Source: Cyanophora paradoxa
Lineage: Eukaryota; Glaucocystophyceae; Cyanophorales; Cyanophoraceae
Length of the DNA: 33,435 bases
Reading direction: 5' to 3'
Assembly: GCA_004431415.1 (NCBI GenBank)
Contig: QPMI01000065.1
Span: 1 to 33,435, forward strand
In this document: piece by piece, positions 18,626 through 26,597 of the stretch
Layout of the letters: each line of letters begins with the position of its first letter
Numbering within the stretch: the stretch's first letter is position 1
Position numbers and translations under genes: made by a program
The notes under the pieces: model-generated
The model's input: only the letters and a program-made list of their open reading frames with translations
Databases searched by the model: none
Told to the model about the DNA's origin: nothing

Positions 18626-19443
18626 TCGGCGGCGGGCCCGGGAGCGTGTACGGGGGCGGCGGGCCCGGGAGCGGCGCCGACTGTAACGGCGGCTGGATGC
18701 GTTGGGGCAGGGGCGTCATCCATCCATTCCGAATCCGGCGGGGGCATGGGCGTCCCGGGTTGCGATCCCGCCGCGGGATCGGGGGGCACCGGGGCAACGG
18801 GGCGCAGGTCCACTACTCGGGTTGGCGCCTGTGCAAGCGAATCCTGTAGGATCATCTTCTCGCGCACGAAGCTGAGCCCAAGCGCCATGGGATGTCTACT
18901 GCTCAGCGCCACCCTGGTGCTGGGTCCGACGCGACCGGGCCATTTCAAAAGGGCATACCTTGCAGCGGCGTCATACGCGATGTATGCAATGACGTTGCAC
19001 AGAGCAAGAGTGTCTGGAGTCTCGAAAGCCTCGAAGCTCAGGTCGAAGATTCGAAGCATTAGAAGAAATCCATATTCGTCCTCCTCTAGGACCAGTTGCA
19101 GGCCCACATGCGGAAGAGGGGCCCCCAACAGATCAAGGGCGCGGCCGCCCGCGGCGGGGGCCTGAGGGATCATGTTAACCTGAATTCCATCGACACTGTC
19201 CATCTCATCAAGCCGAAACCTATAGTTGATTTCTCGCACGTCGCTGGGGTTCTGAGGGTGCAGTATCTGGATTGGAATAATTGACCTCGATTTTATTCCC
19301 TCCCCAAACGAACGCCATGGCAGCGTCGGGAGCCTGGTCTGGTTGTTTATCCGGTCTCGTAGTGTCAATTCGGCAAATCTGCGTCCTTCCCCCCAGTGCC
19401 ACTTTGACGGGGGCGGGATATCGCGATGGGGCGCCCGTTTCAT
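18526..19443 (-). CDS. Unknown ORF of the capsid block, about 305 residues
   Basis: The ATG-started frame (MKRAPHRDIPPPSKWHWGEG) has no breaks. It contains INNQTRLPTLPWRSFGEG, REINYRFRLDEMDSVDGIQV, LEEDEYGFLLMLRIFDLSFE and a hydrophobic stretch (LALCNVIAYIAYDAAARYAL), then a Pro/Ala-rich C-terminal third that may be disordered. It begins 27 bp after the end of the ORF at 19470-19880 on the same strand, a virus-like spacing. Its C-terminus overlaps the end of the FN3-like gene; a true stop slightly earlier is possible. A competing open frame covers 19220-19460, so the exact start is open. No family recognised. Confidence 0.5.
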   Translation of the reverse strand: MKRAPHRDIPPPSKWHWGEGRRFAELTLRDRINNQTRLPTLPWRSFGEGIKSRSIIPIQILHPQNPSDVREINYRFRLDEMDSVDGIQVNMIPQAPAAGGRALDLLGAPLPHVGLQLVLEEDEYGFLLMLRIFDLSFEAFETPDTLALCNVIAYIAYDAAARYALLKWPGRVGPSTRVALSSRHPMALGLSFVREKMILQDSLAQAPTRVVDLRPVAPVPPDPAAGSQPGTPMPPPDSEWMDDAPAPTHPAAVTVGAAPGPAAPVHAPGPAADHSAFAAFVAAEAAAPSTFFKSPVFFAAGFFST

Positions 19444-19469
19444 CTTTACCCAGCTTCTCTGATAATTTC

Positions 19470-19880
19470 TCACACGGGCGCGAACACGAACGCATCGGGC
19501 TCCTCGGCGGTGGGGAGCCACAGCCCCAGGTCGAGCACCACGCCGCTCGCGAGTCGGCGGAAGACGCGGAGGGCGCGGCCGTCCGCGATGTTCCTGCGCA
19601 TGGCGACGTGCTCGGCGGCGCCGTCGTCCCTGTACTTGGCGTACTTGAGCGCCTCCTCGGTCTCCTGGTTGGCGTACGCGGAGGAGGAGCTCGAGTAGAC
19701 GCTGGCGATGTAGCCGTCCTCGCCGACGTAGAACCCCCGTAGCGTCGGGTGCAGGCGCCGGAACTCGTCGGTGCCGAGGAGGGTCGGCTCGGGGCTGCGG
19801 GTCCGCCGGGGCCACCTTCGCGGCAGCTCGCCGAACACCGTCCACGGGGTGGGTTCGGTCTGAACGCCGGCCTCGGGCAT
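19470..19880 (-). CDS. Unknown small ORF of the capsid block, 136 residues
   Basis: The ATG-started intact frame begins MPEAGVQTEPTPWTVFGELP and ends GLWLPTAEEPDAFVFAPV. It has a GFYVGEDGYIASVYSSSSS segment and a charged helix (NQETEEALKYAKYRDDGAAE). No recognised domain. It is tightly spaced with the ORF at 18526-19443 downstream and the membrane-anchored ORF upstream, all on the minus strand, suggesting a virus-type cluster. Confidence 0.5.
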   Translation of the reverse strand: MPEAGVQTEPTPWTVFGELPRRWPRRTRSPEPTLLGTDEFRRLHPTLRGFYVGEDGYIASVYSSSSSAYANQETEEALKYAKYRDDGAAEHVAMRRNIADGRALRVFRRLASGVVLDLGLWLPTAEEPDAFVFAPV

Positions 19881-19929
19881 TGCTGCTTTACCGGTGCGCG
19901 GGGAAAATAGTGCGGCGCGCGAATCCGCG

Positions 19930-20264
19930 TCACGGCGCGAAGGGGTCGCGCGAGAACGGGCAGTGGGCCGTGGGGCCCAGGACGCTGCAGGGGATGCGCG
20001 CCGGCTTCAAGGCCTCGGACGCCACGATCCGAAACGCCGGCGCGCTCGAGCCGTCCGAGCCCGATGCGAGGCTCGCGACGGTGTCCAAGGCCACGAACGC
20101 CGGCGAGGTCGCCACGTCCTCGGGGGCGGGGGCCGGTTCGCTCGGGTTGGCGACGGCGGCAACGGGTCGCGCGGTCGGTTCGGCGGGGGTGGGGTGCGCG
20201 ACGCCACCCAGGCCGCCACGGCGGCGAGGGCGGCGAGAACCAGGAGGCCGCGCGCGGAGTCCAT
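19930..20264 (-). CDS. Small membrane-anchored protein of the capsid block (frame break)
   Basis: ATG at 20264 (MDSARGLLVLAALAAVAAWV) gives an N-terminal hydrophobic helix followed by a proline-rich linker. The expected continuation (SPAFVALDTVASLASGSDGS and the Cys-containing end IPCSVLGPTAHCPFSRDPFAP) is in another frame from about 20115 to the stop at 19930. One indel within the proline-rich part would explain this. The architecture (single N-terminal anchor, short ectodomain with two Cys) is like small virion membrane proteins. Only 27 bp separate its ATG from that of the divergent gene at 20292. Confidence 0.5.
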
Positions 20265-20291
20265 GGTTCCTGTGAATGGGCCAAAAAATAG

Positions 20292-21239
20292 ATGCAACCC
20301 AGTAAGACGCGGGGAGCGATGCCTGTCCTCGACCCCGCCAGGATCGCCCTGCTGGCGAAGAAGGTGGAGCAGGCGAACACGCAGTACAGCAAGAAGGCCG
20401 CCGAGGAGACGCTGATGAGGTACATCGAGAACCGCAGGGCGCTCACCCCGCCGCGGTACCGCTACCGGTACGCGGCGGCGGCGGGCGCGTGTACGACCAG
20501 TACGAGACGATCGACGGGTTCATGAAGCTCGTGGAGAAGCGGATGGGCACCGGGGCGGCGGGTGCCCAGGGCACGGCAGAGCTCCAGGATCTCACGAGGC
20601 TTCCGGCGGCGGCGTCGGTGGAGGACCGCCTGAAGATGCTCGAAGGGGTGCGGAAGCACAAGATCGAGCTCAAGGAGGCGGGGGCCACCCCGGAGGAGGT
20701 GGGGATACTCGACTACATGTTCCGCGTGCAGAACCCCGGGGCGGTCCTGCCCCCCAACGCGCCGAAGATGCCGGTCCCCGGGACCCTGGGCACGCTGGCC
20801 GGCGCCATGACGATGCTCCTGGGCCTGGGAGGGGGGGGTCAGGCGGCGGTGGCGGGCGCGGCCGCGGTCGGCGACGCGGTGGGCCAGATCATGGGCTCGC
20901 CGCAGTTCTGGAGGTCCGTGAACCAGCTCGTGGGCTCGAATAAGCTCATGCCCGAGGACCTCCACCGGCTGCTCGAGTCGCCCGGCTTCCTCCGCGCCAT
21001 GGAAACGGTCCGGGATGCCCGGCGCGAGGAGACCGAGGGCAAGCGCATCAGCTCCGCGATCGTGCAGCAGGCGCTGTCGATGATGACCACCGAGCCGGCG
21101 TGGGCCCGCAACCGCCGCTGGGCCGGCGCTCGGGGCGCCGCGGGCCCGGGGGACGCGCCGGTCGCGCCGGTCGCGCCGGCGGTCCGGCCGGTCCCGCGGC
21201 CCCTCCGTGATCACGCCGCGACCCTACATGACCGTCTAG
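20292..21239 (+). CDS. Protein with Gly/Ala-rich hydrophobic region, capsid block (frame break)
   Basis: In-frame ATGs at 20292 and 20319 (MPVLDPARIALLAKKVEQAN) open a charged N-terminus. After a one-base change near 20485 the frame continues with YDQYETIDGFMKLVEKRMG, a helical part, then a long Gly/Ala hydrophobic stretch (GTLGTLAGAMTMLLGLGGGG...VAGAAAVGDAVGQIMG) that could enter a membrane. A helical C-terminal part follows (FWRSVNQLVGSNKLMPEDLH). The main frame would run to 21412 into the capsid gene. A second shift in the GTCGCGCCG repeat gives a more natural end (GPSVITPRPYMTV, stop at 21239) before the convergent capsid gene. A membrane-active or internal virion protein is a guess. Confidence 0.5.
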
Positions 21240-21348
21240 CGCCGCCGAAGTTTTTGTTTAGGTACTTTGAGGACCCCGCACTTCCGCCGCCGCGCAAGAA
21301 CCCGCTCTCGTCCGCGAAGAGGCCGGGGTTGATTAGCCACGCAAAACA

Positions 21349-22572
21349 CTACTGGTACAGGAGGCGGGTACCGCTCGCGTTCTGCCGCATGACGTTGAAG
21401 CCGACGGCGTAGACGAGGAGGTCGAGGTCGGCGTCGGTGCCGGGCGACGCGAAGGTGAAGTTCATGAGGATCTGGTCGACGGTGCCGAGGTTGAGCGAGC
21501 CGGTGGGGCGGTGCGTGTCGGCGTCGAGACAGAAGGGCAGGCAGAAGATGTCGCGGTCGGGGACGCGACCGTGGACCTCGCGGGGGGTCACCACCTTGTA
21601 GTAGGTGGGCGGCAGCGGCGGGACGCGCTCGTTGCCGCGGAGGGTCAGCGAGAGCGTCTTGAACCGCTCGGGGATGGCGTTGTAGAGGGTGGCGGGGTCG
21701 GCGTTGTTGTCCGGCGTGGGGTCGTCGTGCTCGTAGTCGAAGAGGCGGCCGTTGGTGGCGCGCTCGAACTCGCGGAAGACGAAGAGGAGCTCCTTGCAGG
21801 GGCCCGTGAGCCTGATCTCGGCCGCGAAGGTCTCGGAGCCCTTGGGGACGCGGAACTCCTGGGTCTGCCAGGTCTCGACGAGGCGCTCGAAGGGGCGGTT
21901 GACCTGGGTCTTCTCGGGCTCGTCGAGGTAGATGAAGTTGCAGAGGAGGTAGGCGTCGGTGATCTGGCCGCTGAGGACGCGGTCGAGGGCGGGGATGGGC
22001 TCCAGGGCGTCGTCCGTCTGCAGCATGACGAGGTGCTTGAGGGGGCGGAAGGTGACGGCGACCTTGATGTCGGGGCTGCCCATCACGGGGTGCGCCGTCT
22101 GCGGCAGGCGCGTCCACGTGGGGAGCGGGACGATGAACCTCTGCGTCTCGTTGGAGACGCGGCGGAGGTAGCCGGGCGTCCAGTCCCAGTCGCCGATGAG
22201 GGGCGCGAGCGGCTTGTTGATCTCGTCGACGGAGAGCGCCGACTGGAGGTCGATGTGCTCGGGGCGGATCTCCTGCACGACCGCGCCGCCGATGGAGATC
22301 ACGACCTTCTCCCACATCGCGAGCCCCAGCTTGTTCGTCCAGTGCCAGTAGTTCACGCCGTCCGAGGGGGTCTGCACGAGGGGGCCGACCTCGAGGACGA
22401 GGTACACGCGGTGGAGGAGGTCGCACTGGCGCGGGACGGTCGTCCAGGCCGTGCCGCCGTACGCGGCGCCCATGGGGAAGGAGACGCGGACGGGCTGCGA
22501 GACGAAGGCGCTGTGGCGCTTGGTGCCGCCCGTCCAGAACGTGATCTCGGGGTTGAACGAGGGTTCGTCTTC
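21349..22572 (-). CDS. MCP: NCLDV-type double-jelly-roll major capsid protein
   Basis: The open frame covers about 407 codons and contains nearly every hallmark of nucleocytoplasmic large DNA virus capsid proteins in order. These are FNPEITFWTGGTKRHSAF (the usual NPQITFFK..YRRH), CDLLHRVYLVLEVG, YWHWTNKLGLAMWEKVVISI-GG, LPQTAHPVMGSPDIKVAVTF, LCNFIYLDEPEK, LTGPCKELLFVFRE, a D/E loop with FCLPFCLDADTHRPTGSLNL, and the C-terminal YAVGFNVMRQNASG. The family forms trimers that build icosahedral capsids. Length is close to the smaller family members. The frame is closed by TGA at 22573, four codons before the first conserved motif, and no ATG lies between, so the true start lies in another frame or exon upstream. 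No packaging ATPase is seen in the window. Confidence 0.93.
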   Translation of the reverse strand, partial: EDEPSFNPEITFWTGGTKRHSAFVSQPVRVSFPMGAAYGGTAWTTVPRQCDLLHRVYLVLEVGPLVQTPSDGVNYWHWTNKLGLAMWEKVVISIGGAVVQEIRPEHIDLQSALSVDEINKPLAPLIGDWDWTPGYLRRVSNETQRFIVPLPTWTRLPQTAHPVMGSPDIKVAVTFRPLKHLVMLQTDDALEPIPALDRVLSGQITDAYLLCNFIYLDEPEKTQVNRPFERLVETWQTQEFRVPKGSETFAAEIRLTGPCKELLFVFREFERATNGRLFDYEHDDPTPDNNADPATLYNAIPERFKTLSLTLRGNERVPPLPPTYYKVVTPREVHGRVPDRDIFCLPFCLDADTHRPTGSLNLGTVDQILMNFTFASPGTDADLDLLVYAVGFNVMRQNASGTRLLYQ

Positions 22573-22802
22573 TCACACCACTCGTGGTACAGGTCGAGCA
22601 GGTCCTCCTTTCGGATATACCACTTCTTGTAAGTGCGGTCGTCCCGTGTAATCGTGGCATCCAGCTCGACCTTCGTAAGGAGCTGTTTCGCATGTCGCAG
22701 ACGGCCCCGGACGGACCTCGACGGGCCGAAAACGGCGCGACCTTTTGGACATCCCGCTAGTTCGCGAGCTTTAACAATGGATGGAATTTGAATTTTGAAC
22801 AC
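22573..22802 (-). other. Open segment upstream of the capsid frame, possible MCP start or separate fragment
   Basis: A minus-strand frame through this stretch reads ELDATITRDDRTYKKWYIRK and EDLLDLYHEWCEKTN, and joins the capsid frame after a one-base shift at about 22570. It begins at GTG, not ATG. A short ATG frame (starting MSKRSRRF) lies in the capsid frame but ends at the 22573 stop. Either a sequencing indel hides the real start, or a small helical (possibly DNA-binding) fragment abuts a 5'-truncated capsid gene. Confidence 0.4.
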
Positions 22803-22986
22803 GGCCGTGTCACGGCGGCTATCAGCCGGCTGAGTTCGAGTTCGAGCTGGCTAGACCAAATTCTATATCCCCCCAAGCCATCTCCCCCCCCTTCCAAGCC
22901 ACGGCCAGCTGCAGCTAGATTGCGGCCAGCCACGGACTTGCGCGGGAAAAGCAAAAGCGCTTATAGCTTAGCGTTCGGCGATCGAG

Positions 22987-24790
22987 ATGCCGCTCTCTGT
23001 GCTGTCTGCCAAGGTCGGCTCAGCGTTCGGTTCCATTAGAGCGTGGCTGGGCGGCGCCAGCGATGGCAGGCCGCGGCACGGCCAGATTGGCGGCAGCACC
23101 TGCGGCAGCCAGGACGACCTCGGCGAGGACGTGAATCCAGACGACTTTGGCGACGCAGCTTTGAGCGAGCAAGTCGTTCAGCCTGCGCATGCAGCGCCAG
23201 CTGCGCATGCGACGGCCGCGGTCGCGCTGGCGCCTCCCGCGGCGGAGCCGGCGGGCGGGAGCGACTCCCCACAAGTCTCGCCAGTACGCTCAGAGCTCGA
23301 GCAGAGCCCCGGCAGCGGCTGCTGTGAGACGCCAGGGACGCCTTTGGGGGGGGGTACGCCTGTACAGCCGTGTACGCCGCCTGTCGCAGCTGCCTCATCA
23401 GCGACCCCCGTGTACACGCCTGATCGCCCGCGTCGCAAGCGGGTAGTAGCTGCGCCCTCGCAATCGCAGCCTTCGCATGATCAGCCGGCCACGCCTCCAC
23501 GCACGCAGCCGCCGGCGGCAGCGGCCTCGCCAGCGACCCCGTGGACATGCCTAAGCGCGTGAGTCGCAAGCGGGCAGCGGCGGCGACCTCCCAGCCTTCG
23601 CCCGCGGCGGCACCGAGCGAGCAATATGAGGATCCCTTCGTTGCCATGGAGCGGTATATGGACGATCCCTCTGTCGCGCCGTCGCCTGCCAGCTCAGCCG
23701 CGAAGAAGCCAGCCCCGAAGAAGCCCGCCACGTCCACCAAGCAGCAGTGCAAGCGGCGCAAGTGCGATGTCGAGATGACGGGCGAGGAGGAAGATCGATT
23801 CACCCCCTGGGACAAGCCCGGGCGGCACCGCTTTCGCATCGAGGAGGAGGACGCCGCACTCTATCGGAGGCTCACCGGCTGCAAGCGGGTTTCCGATGCG
23901 GTTCGCATGGCGTCCAAGCTCCTTGAAGCGATCGAGTACCTTCAGCAGCGTGTGCGCGCGCCGTTTCACGCCGCCGTGCGCTTCGCCCGCAGCTTGCCTC
24001 GCTGATTCGGGCCGCAGGATGTCCTAGACAAGGGTCTAACTGGCGCGGAGCTCGCCAATCAACTGAAGGCGAAAGTCGACGTGTTCCTCCGTGCACCGGC
24101 GCAGCGTGAGGAGCTCCAACAGAAGTGCAGCTCCCTGGAGCGGGAGCTCCCTGATCTGCGGTGGGCCAACAGGGAGAAGCAGCGGCAGATCGCTCAACGG
24201 GAGGAGAAGATCGCTCAGCTGGAGAAGGAGATGATGCAGCTCAACGCCAGTCTGGTGAGCCCGCCGGCCGCCGCGCCGCCCGCGCCGCCGGCGCCCGCAA
24301 TGCGCTGCTGACGGCGGTCCCTCCGGCGCCCGCAGAGAGCGACTCGGGTCAAAAACCTCGAAGAGGAGTGCGAGGAGCTGCAGAACCAGAACGCTGCGCT
24401 GCAGACGAAGGTGGATGACTTGGAAAACAAGGTCCGCGATTGCCCACACGCGTGCGTGCGCCCGCTGGCGCGTAACGCGGCGCGGCGCAGGTCTCAAGGA
24501 TGAAGAGGAATTGGGACTTGGAGTTGGAGCGTGAGGCGAAGGTGTGGCGGAAGGAGGAGCGCATGTACATAAAGGAGGTGGAGGAGCTGGAGGCCGTTAT
24601 CGAGTATCTCTACATGAGGGACGTGCTCATGCGGGAACCCCGGGGGCCTAGGTCGCAGGGTGGGTCGCCGCGGTCCAGCAGCTACACGCTGCTGTGCCGC
24701 CGGAGACGTCGCCTTTCGAGGCGCCCGCCATCGGGCGCTAGCCCCGGCCCGCTCGCTTCGTCCTGCATAGCTAGAGCTCTCATCGGATGA
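22987..24790 (+). CDS. Multi-exon coiled-coil protein with disordered N-terminus
   Basis: ATG at 22987 (MPLSVLSAKVGSAFGSIRAW) starts a Pro/Ser/Ala/Thr-rich region with repeated TPVxxxxPxxRRKR-like basic patches. It ends at 23562, overlapping a second frame (MPKRVSRKRAAAATSQ, from 23545). Either one indel joins them or two proteins exist. The second part has EQYEDPFVAMERYMDD, a basic KKPAPKKPAT...KRRKCDVE cluster, RFRIEEEDAALYRRLTGCKR and DAVRMASKLLEAIEYLQQR. Three introns (23952-24017, 24255-24335, 24432-24490), all phase 0, then connect a long coiled coil (REELQQKCSSLERELPDLRW, IAQLEKEMMQLNASL, EEECEELQNQNAALQTKVDD, KEVEELEAVIEYLYMRDVLM). It is likely a nuclear oligomeric protein; I know no family. 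Confidence 0.65.
23952..24017 (+). other. Intron, 66 nt, GT-AG
   Basis: The donor CGT|GTGCGC and acceptor GCCGCAG|GAT join EYLQQR to DVLDKGLTGAELANQL in phase 0. Confidence 0.75.
24255..24335 (+). other. Intron, 81 nt, GT-AG
   Basis: The donor CTG|GTGAGC and acceptor CCCGCAG|AGA join MMQLNASL to RATRVKNLEEECEEL in phase 0, keeping the coiled coil continuous. Confidence 0.75.
24432..24490 (+). other. Intron, 59 nt, GT-AG
   Basis: The donor AAG|GTCCGC and acceptor GGCGCAG|GTC join VDDLENK to VSRMKRNWDLELEREA in phase 0. Confidence 0.8.
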
Positions 24791-25740
24791 GAAAAATTTG
24801 TGTTCCTTTTGCGCATGCGTCGCCCACACGACAGCCGGGCGGGGACGCGGGGCGCGGCTGGGTTGGCTAACTGTGCGTGCATCCGGAGCCTCCGAGCAAG
24901 CCTAGCCTATAAGCTCGGCGACGCTGAGCTAGGTGCGCCCGGCGCGCCTGGTAATCTGCTCGGGAAGGTCGGAACGGCTTGGGCACGGAACCGGGGTCGG
25001 CCGCAAAGGCGGACCGTGCCAGACCCAATCGCGCTGAGCTACGCCGGCGCGCCTGGTAATCTGCTCGGGAAGCTCGGGATGAGTCAAGGCCTCGCACCTG
25101 GGGCTGGCAATCCATGCACTGCGGCAAGCAGCCGCTGCCCCACCGACCTCGTCTCGCAGAAGCGGGTCACGGAGATGAAGGAAGACCGCGTGAAGCGCCG
25201 CGGGCGCTCTCGTGGCATGCCGGGCCGGGCCGGGCGTATGCGTACCCGGTTGGCCAGCGGAGGAAACTCGGCTGACTGAGCGGCTCGCGCTTTCGACAAC
25301 GTGGCACTGTGGCACTGTAGTACACCTGGCGAGGCGCACGCCGCGACAACGATTCGGCGAGGCGCACGCCCTCGCCCGCGAACTTGGAACATACGCACGC
25401 CTGCCCTGGATCGCGGACCGAGCCTCGGAGACTTCCGCCCTCTCCGAGGCTCATGGCTGAAGCTGCGATAGCATGGTGCCGGCTGGCTGAGGCCGCCCGT
25501 GCCGGAGCAGCTGCAGCCGGGGCCAAGTGGCTGGCCGGCGCCTTAAGCGCGCGGCTGCACTGCGAGCGGGGAGCTGGGCTCGCTGTCGGCGGCAATCTTA
25601 TCCGCTCTCAAGGTTTCGCAAGGCTGCGAGCGCGCGGCGACCCCGGTATCGCGTTCGCAATTTTTGATCTGCCAGGGAATCTGCACTCCGAGGCTTGCGA
25701 TTGAAGCACGGCAGCCTCGTATCTTGATTAGAACTTTTTA
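24791..25740. repeat. Gene-poor stretch with a spaced direct repeat
   Basis: No supported gene. CGCTGAGCTA..GGCGCGCCTG GTAATCTGCTCGGGAAG occurs at about 24922-24966 and again at 25031-25071. On the minus strand the second copy includes TAGCTCAGC with GGTTCCG about 40 nt later, loosely like Pol III A and B boxes, so a tRNA-derived SINE is conceivable. GCGAGGCGCACGCC is repeated at about 25329 and 25358. The ORF at 25384-25704 is Ala/Leu-rich without recognisable features. Confidence 0.4.
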
Positions 25741-25794
25741 TTCAAGATGTAGAGGCGTCACACGGCGTTATTTAGTGCCCTGCACAAAGCCCCG

Positions 25795-25901
25795 CGATGG
25801 GCCCATTTAACCCGTCATACCATATGACTCATCATACGCCTATACACTACGTTACAGCTAGTCTTCTGCTGACTTTTGGCCCTTCCAAATTGGGCCCATC
25901 G
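25795..25901. repeat. Small inverted repeat (MITE- or palindrome-like)
   Basis: CGATGGGCCCATTT at 25795-25808 is matched in inverted orientation by AAATTGGGCCCATCG at 25887-25901, enclosing about 78 bp of AT-richer DNA. Each arm also contains the palindrome TGGGCCCA. It may be a tiny foldback element or a paired factor-binding site. Confidence 0.6.
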
Positions 25902-25919
25902 CCCAGGAGCTGGGAGACA

Positions 25920-25965
25920 TCGAAAAAAGCTTAGAGAACCTTTTTAAAGCACTATATAAGGCCTC
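25920..25965 (+). promoter_or_regulatory. TATA-like element in AT-rich spacer
   Basis: TATATAAG at 25953-25960 follows an A/T-rich run (GAAAAAAGC, CTTTTTAAAGC). No good gene begins within the next 300 bp on the plus strand, so the transcript it might drive is unknown. Confidence 0.3.
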
Positions 25966-26233
25966 CTATGCAGCTGCAGGGTCGGGGGAGGCCTTGTATG
26001 GCGCGAAAATAGGCTCCCGAGGCCCCCGGACTGCCAGAGTGTCCCGGAGGCCCCCGACTGTCCCGCCAGGCGCCCCGCCCTGTCAGCCCGCCCCGCCAGC
26101 CCGCCCGCCACTCTCGGTAGTCACTGAGTGCCACGGTGCCACGGTGCCACGGTGCGCGCACGATAGCAGAATAACTAGTAAATCTGTCGTATTCAAGCCA
26201 GGTGCAGACTGCAGCTGGTGACTCTAGCTGCAG

Positions 26234-26597
26234 ACATCGTCCGGCCGCGAGACGAGGACGCCGTCGCCGGCAGGGCGGCGACCGGCGGGGCGGGGGCGGG
26301 GGCCGGCGGGCGGGGCGGGGGCCGGCGGGCGGGGCGGGCGGGCGGGGCGGGGCGGGGCGGGGGCGGGCGGCGGGCGGGGCGGGGCGGGCGGGGCGGGCGG
26401 GGCGGGGCGGGGCGGGCGGGGCGGGGCGGGCGGGGCGGGGCGGGGCGGGGCGGGGCGGGGCCGGCGGGCGGGGGCGGGGCCGGCGGGGCGGGGCGGGGCC
26501 GGCGGGGCGGGGGCGGCTAACGGCGGGGCGGGGCGGCTAACGGCGCTACGCTTCGTCGTCGGCATCGTCCGGCCGCGAGACGAGCACGCCGTCGCCG
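26234..26597. repeat. G-rich minisatellite flanked by a duplicated 36-bp coding end
   Basis: From about 26283 to 26540 the plus strand is a GGGGCGGGC-type minisatellite with dense G runs that could form G-quadruplexes. It is bracketed by near-identical copies of CATCGTCCGGCCGCGAGACG plus 16 further bases at 26234-26269 and 26562-26597. On the minus strand both encode GDGVLVSRPDD. The proximal copy is the likely natural C-terminus of the gene at 26546-27320. Confidence 0.7.

Noticed and set aside
17347..18849. 500-codon plus-strand frame overlapping the FN3-like gene
   Set aside because: It is an Arg/Gly-rich off-frame reading; the 17447-18625 frame has the anchor helix and FN3 pattern.
21511..22632. 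Long plus-strand ORF opposite the capsid gene (373 codons)
   Set aside because: It is the Val/Glu/Gly-rich antisense shadow of the capsid frame; the capsid motifs are unambiguous on the minus strand.
24960..25050. Possible minus-strand tRNA (TAGCTCAGC ... GGTTCCG)
   Set aside because: A- and B-box-like words are present but no cloverleaf can be drawn; the segment is part of a direct repeat.
26224..26540. Gly/Arg- or Pro/Ala-rich ORFs across the minisatellite
   Set aside because: All frames are open because of the simple repeat; no independent coding evidence.
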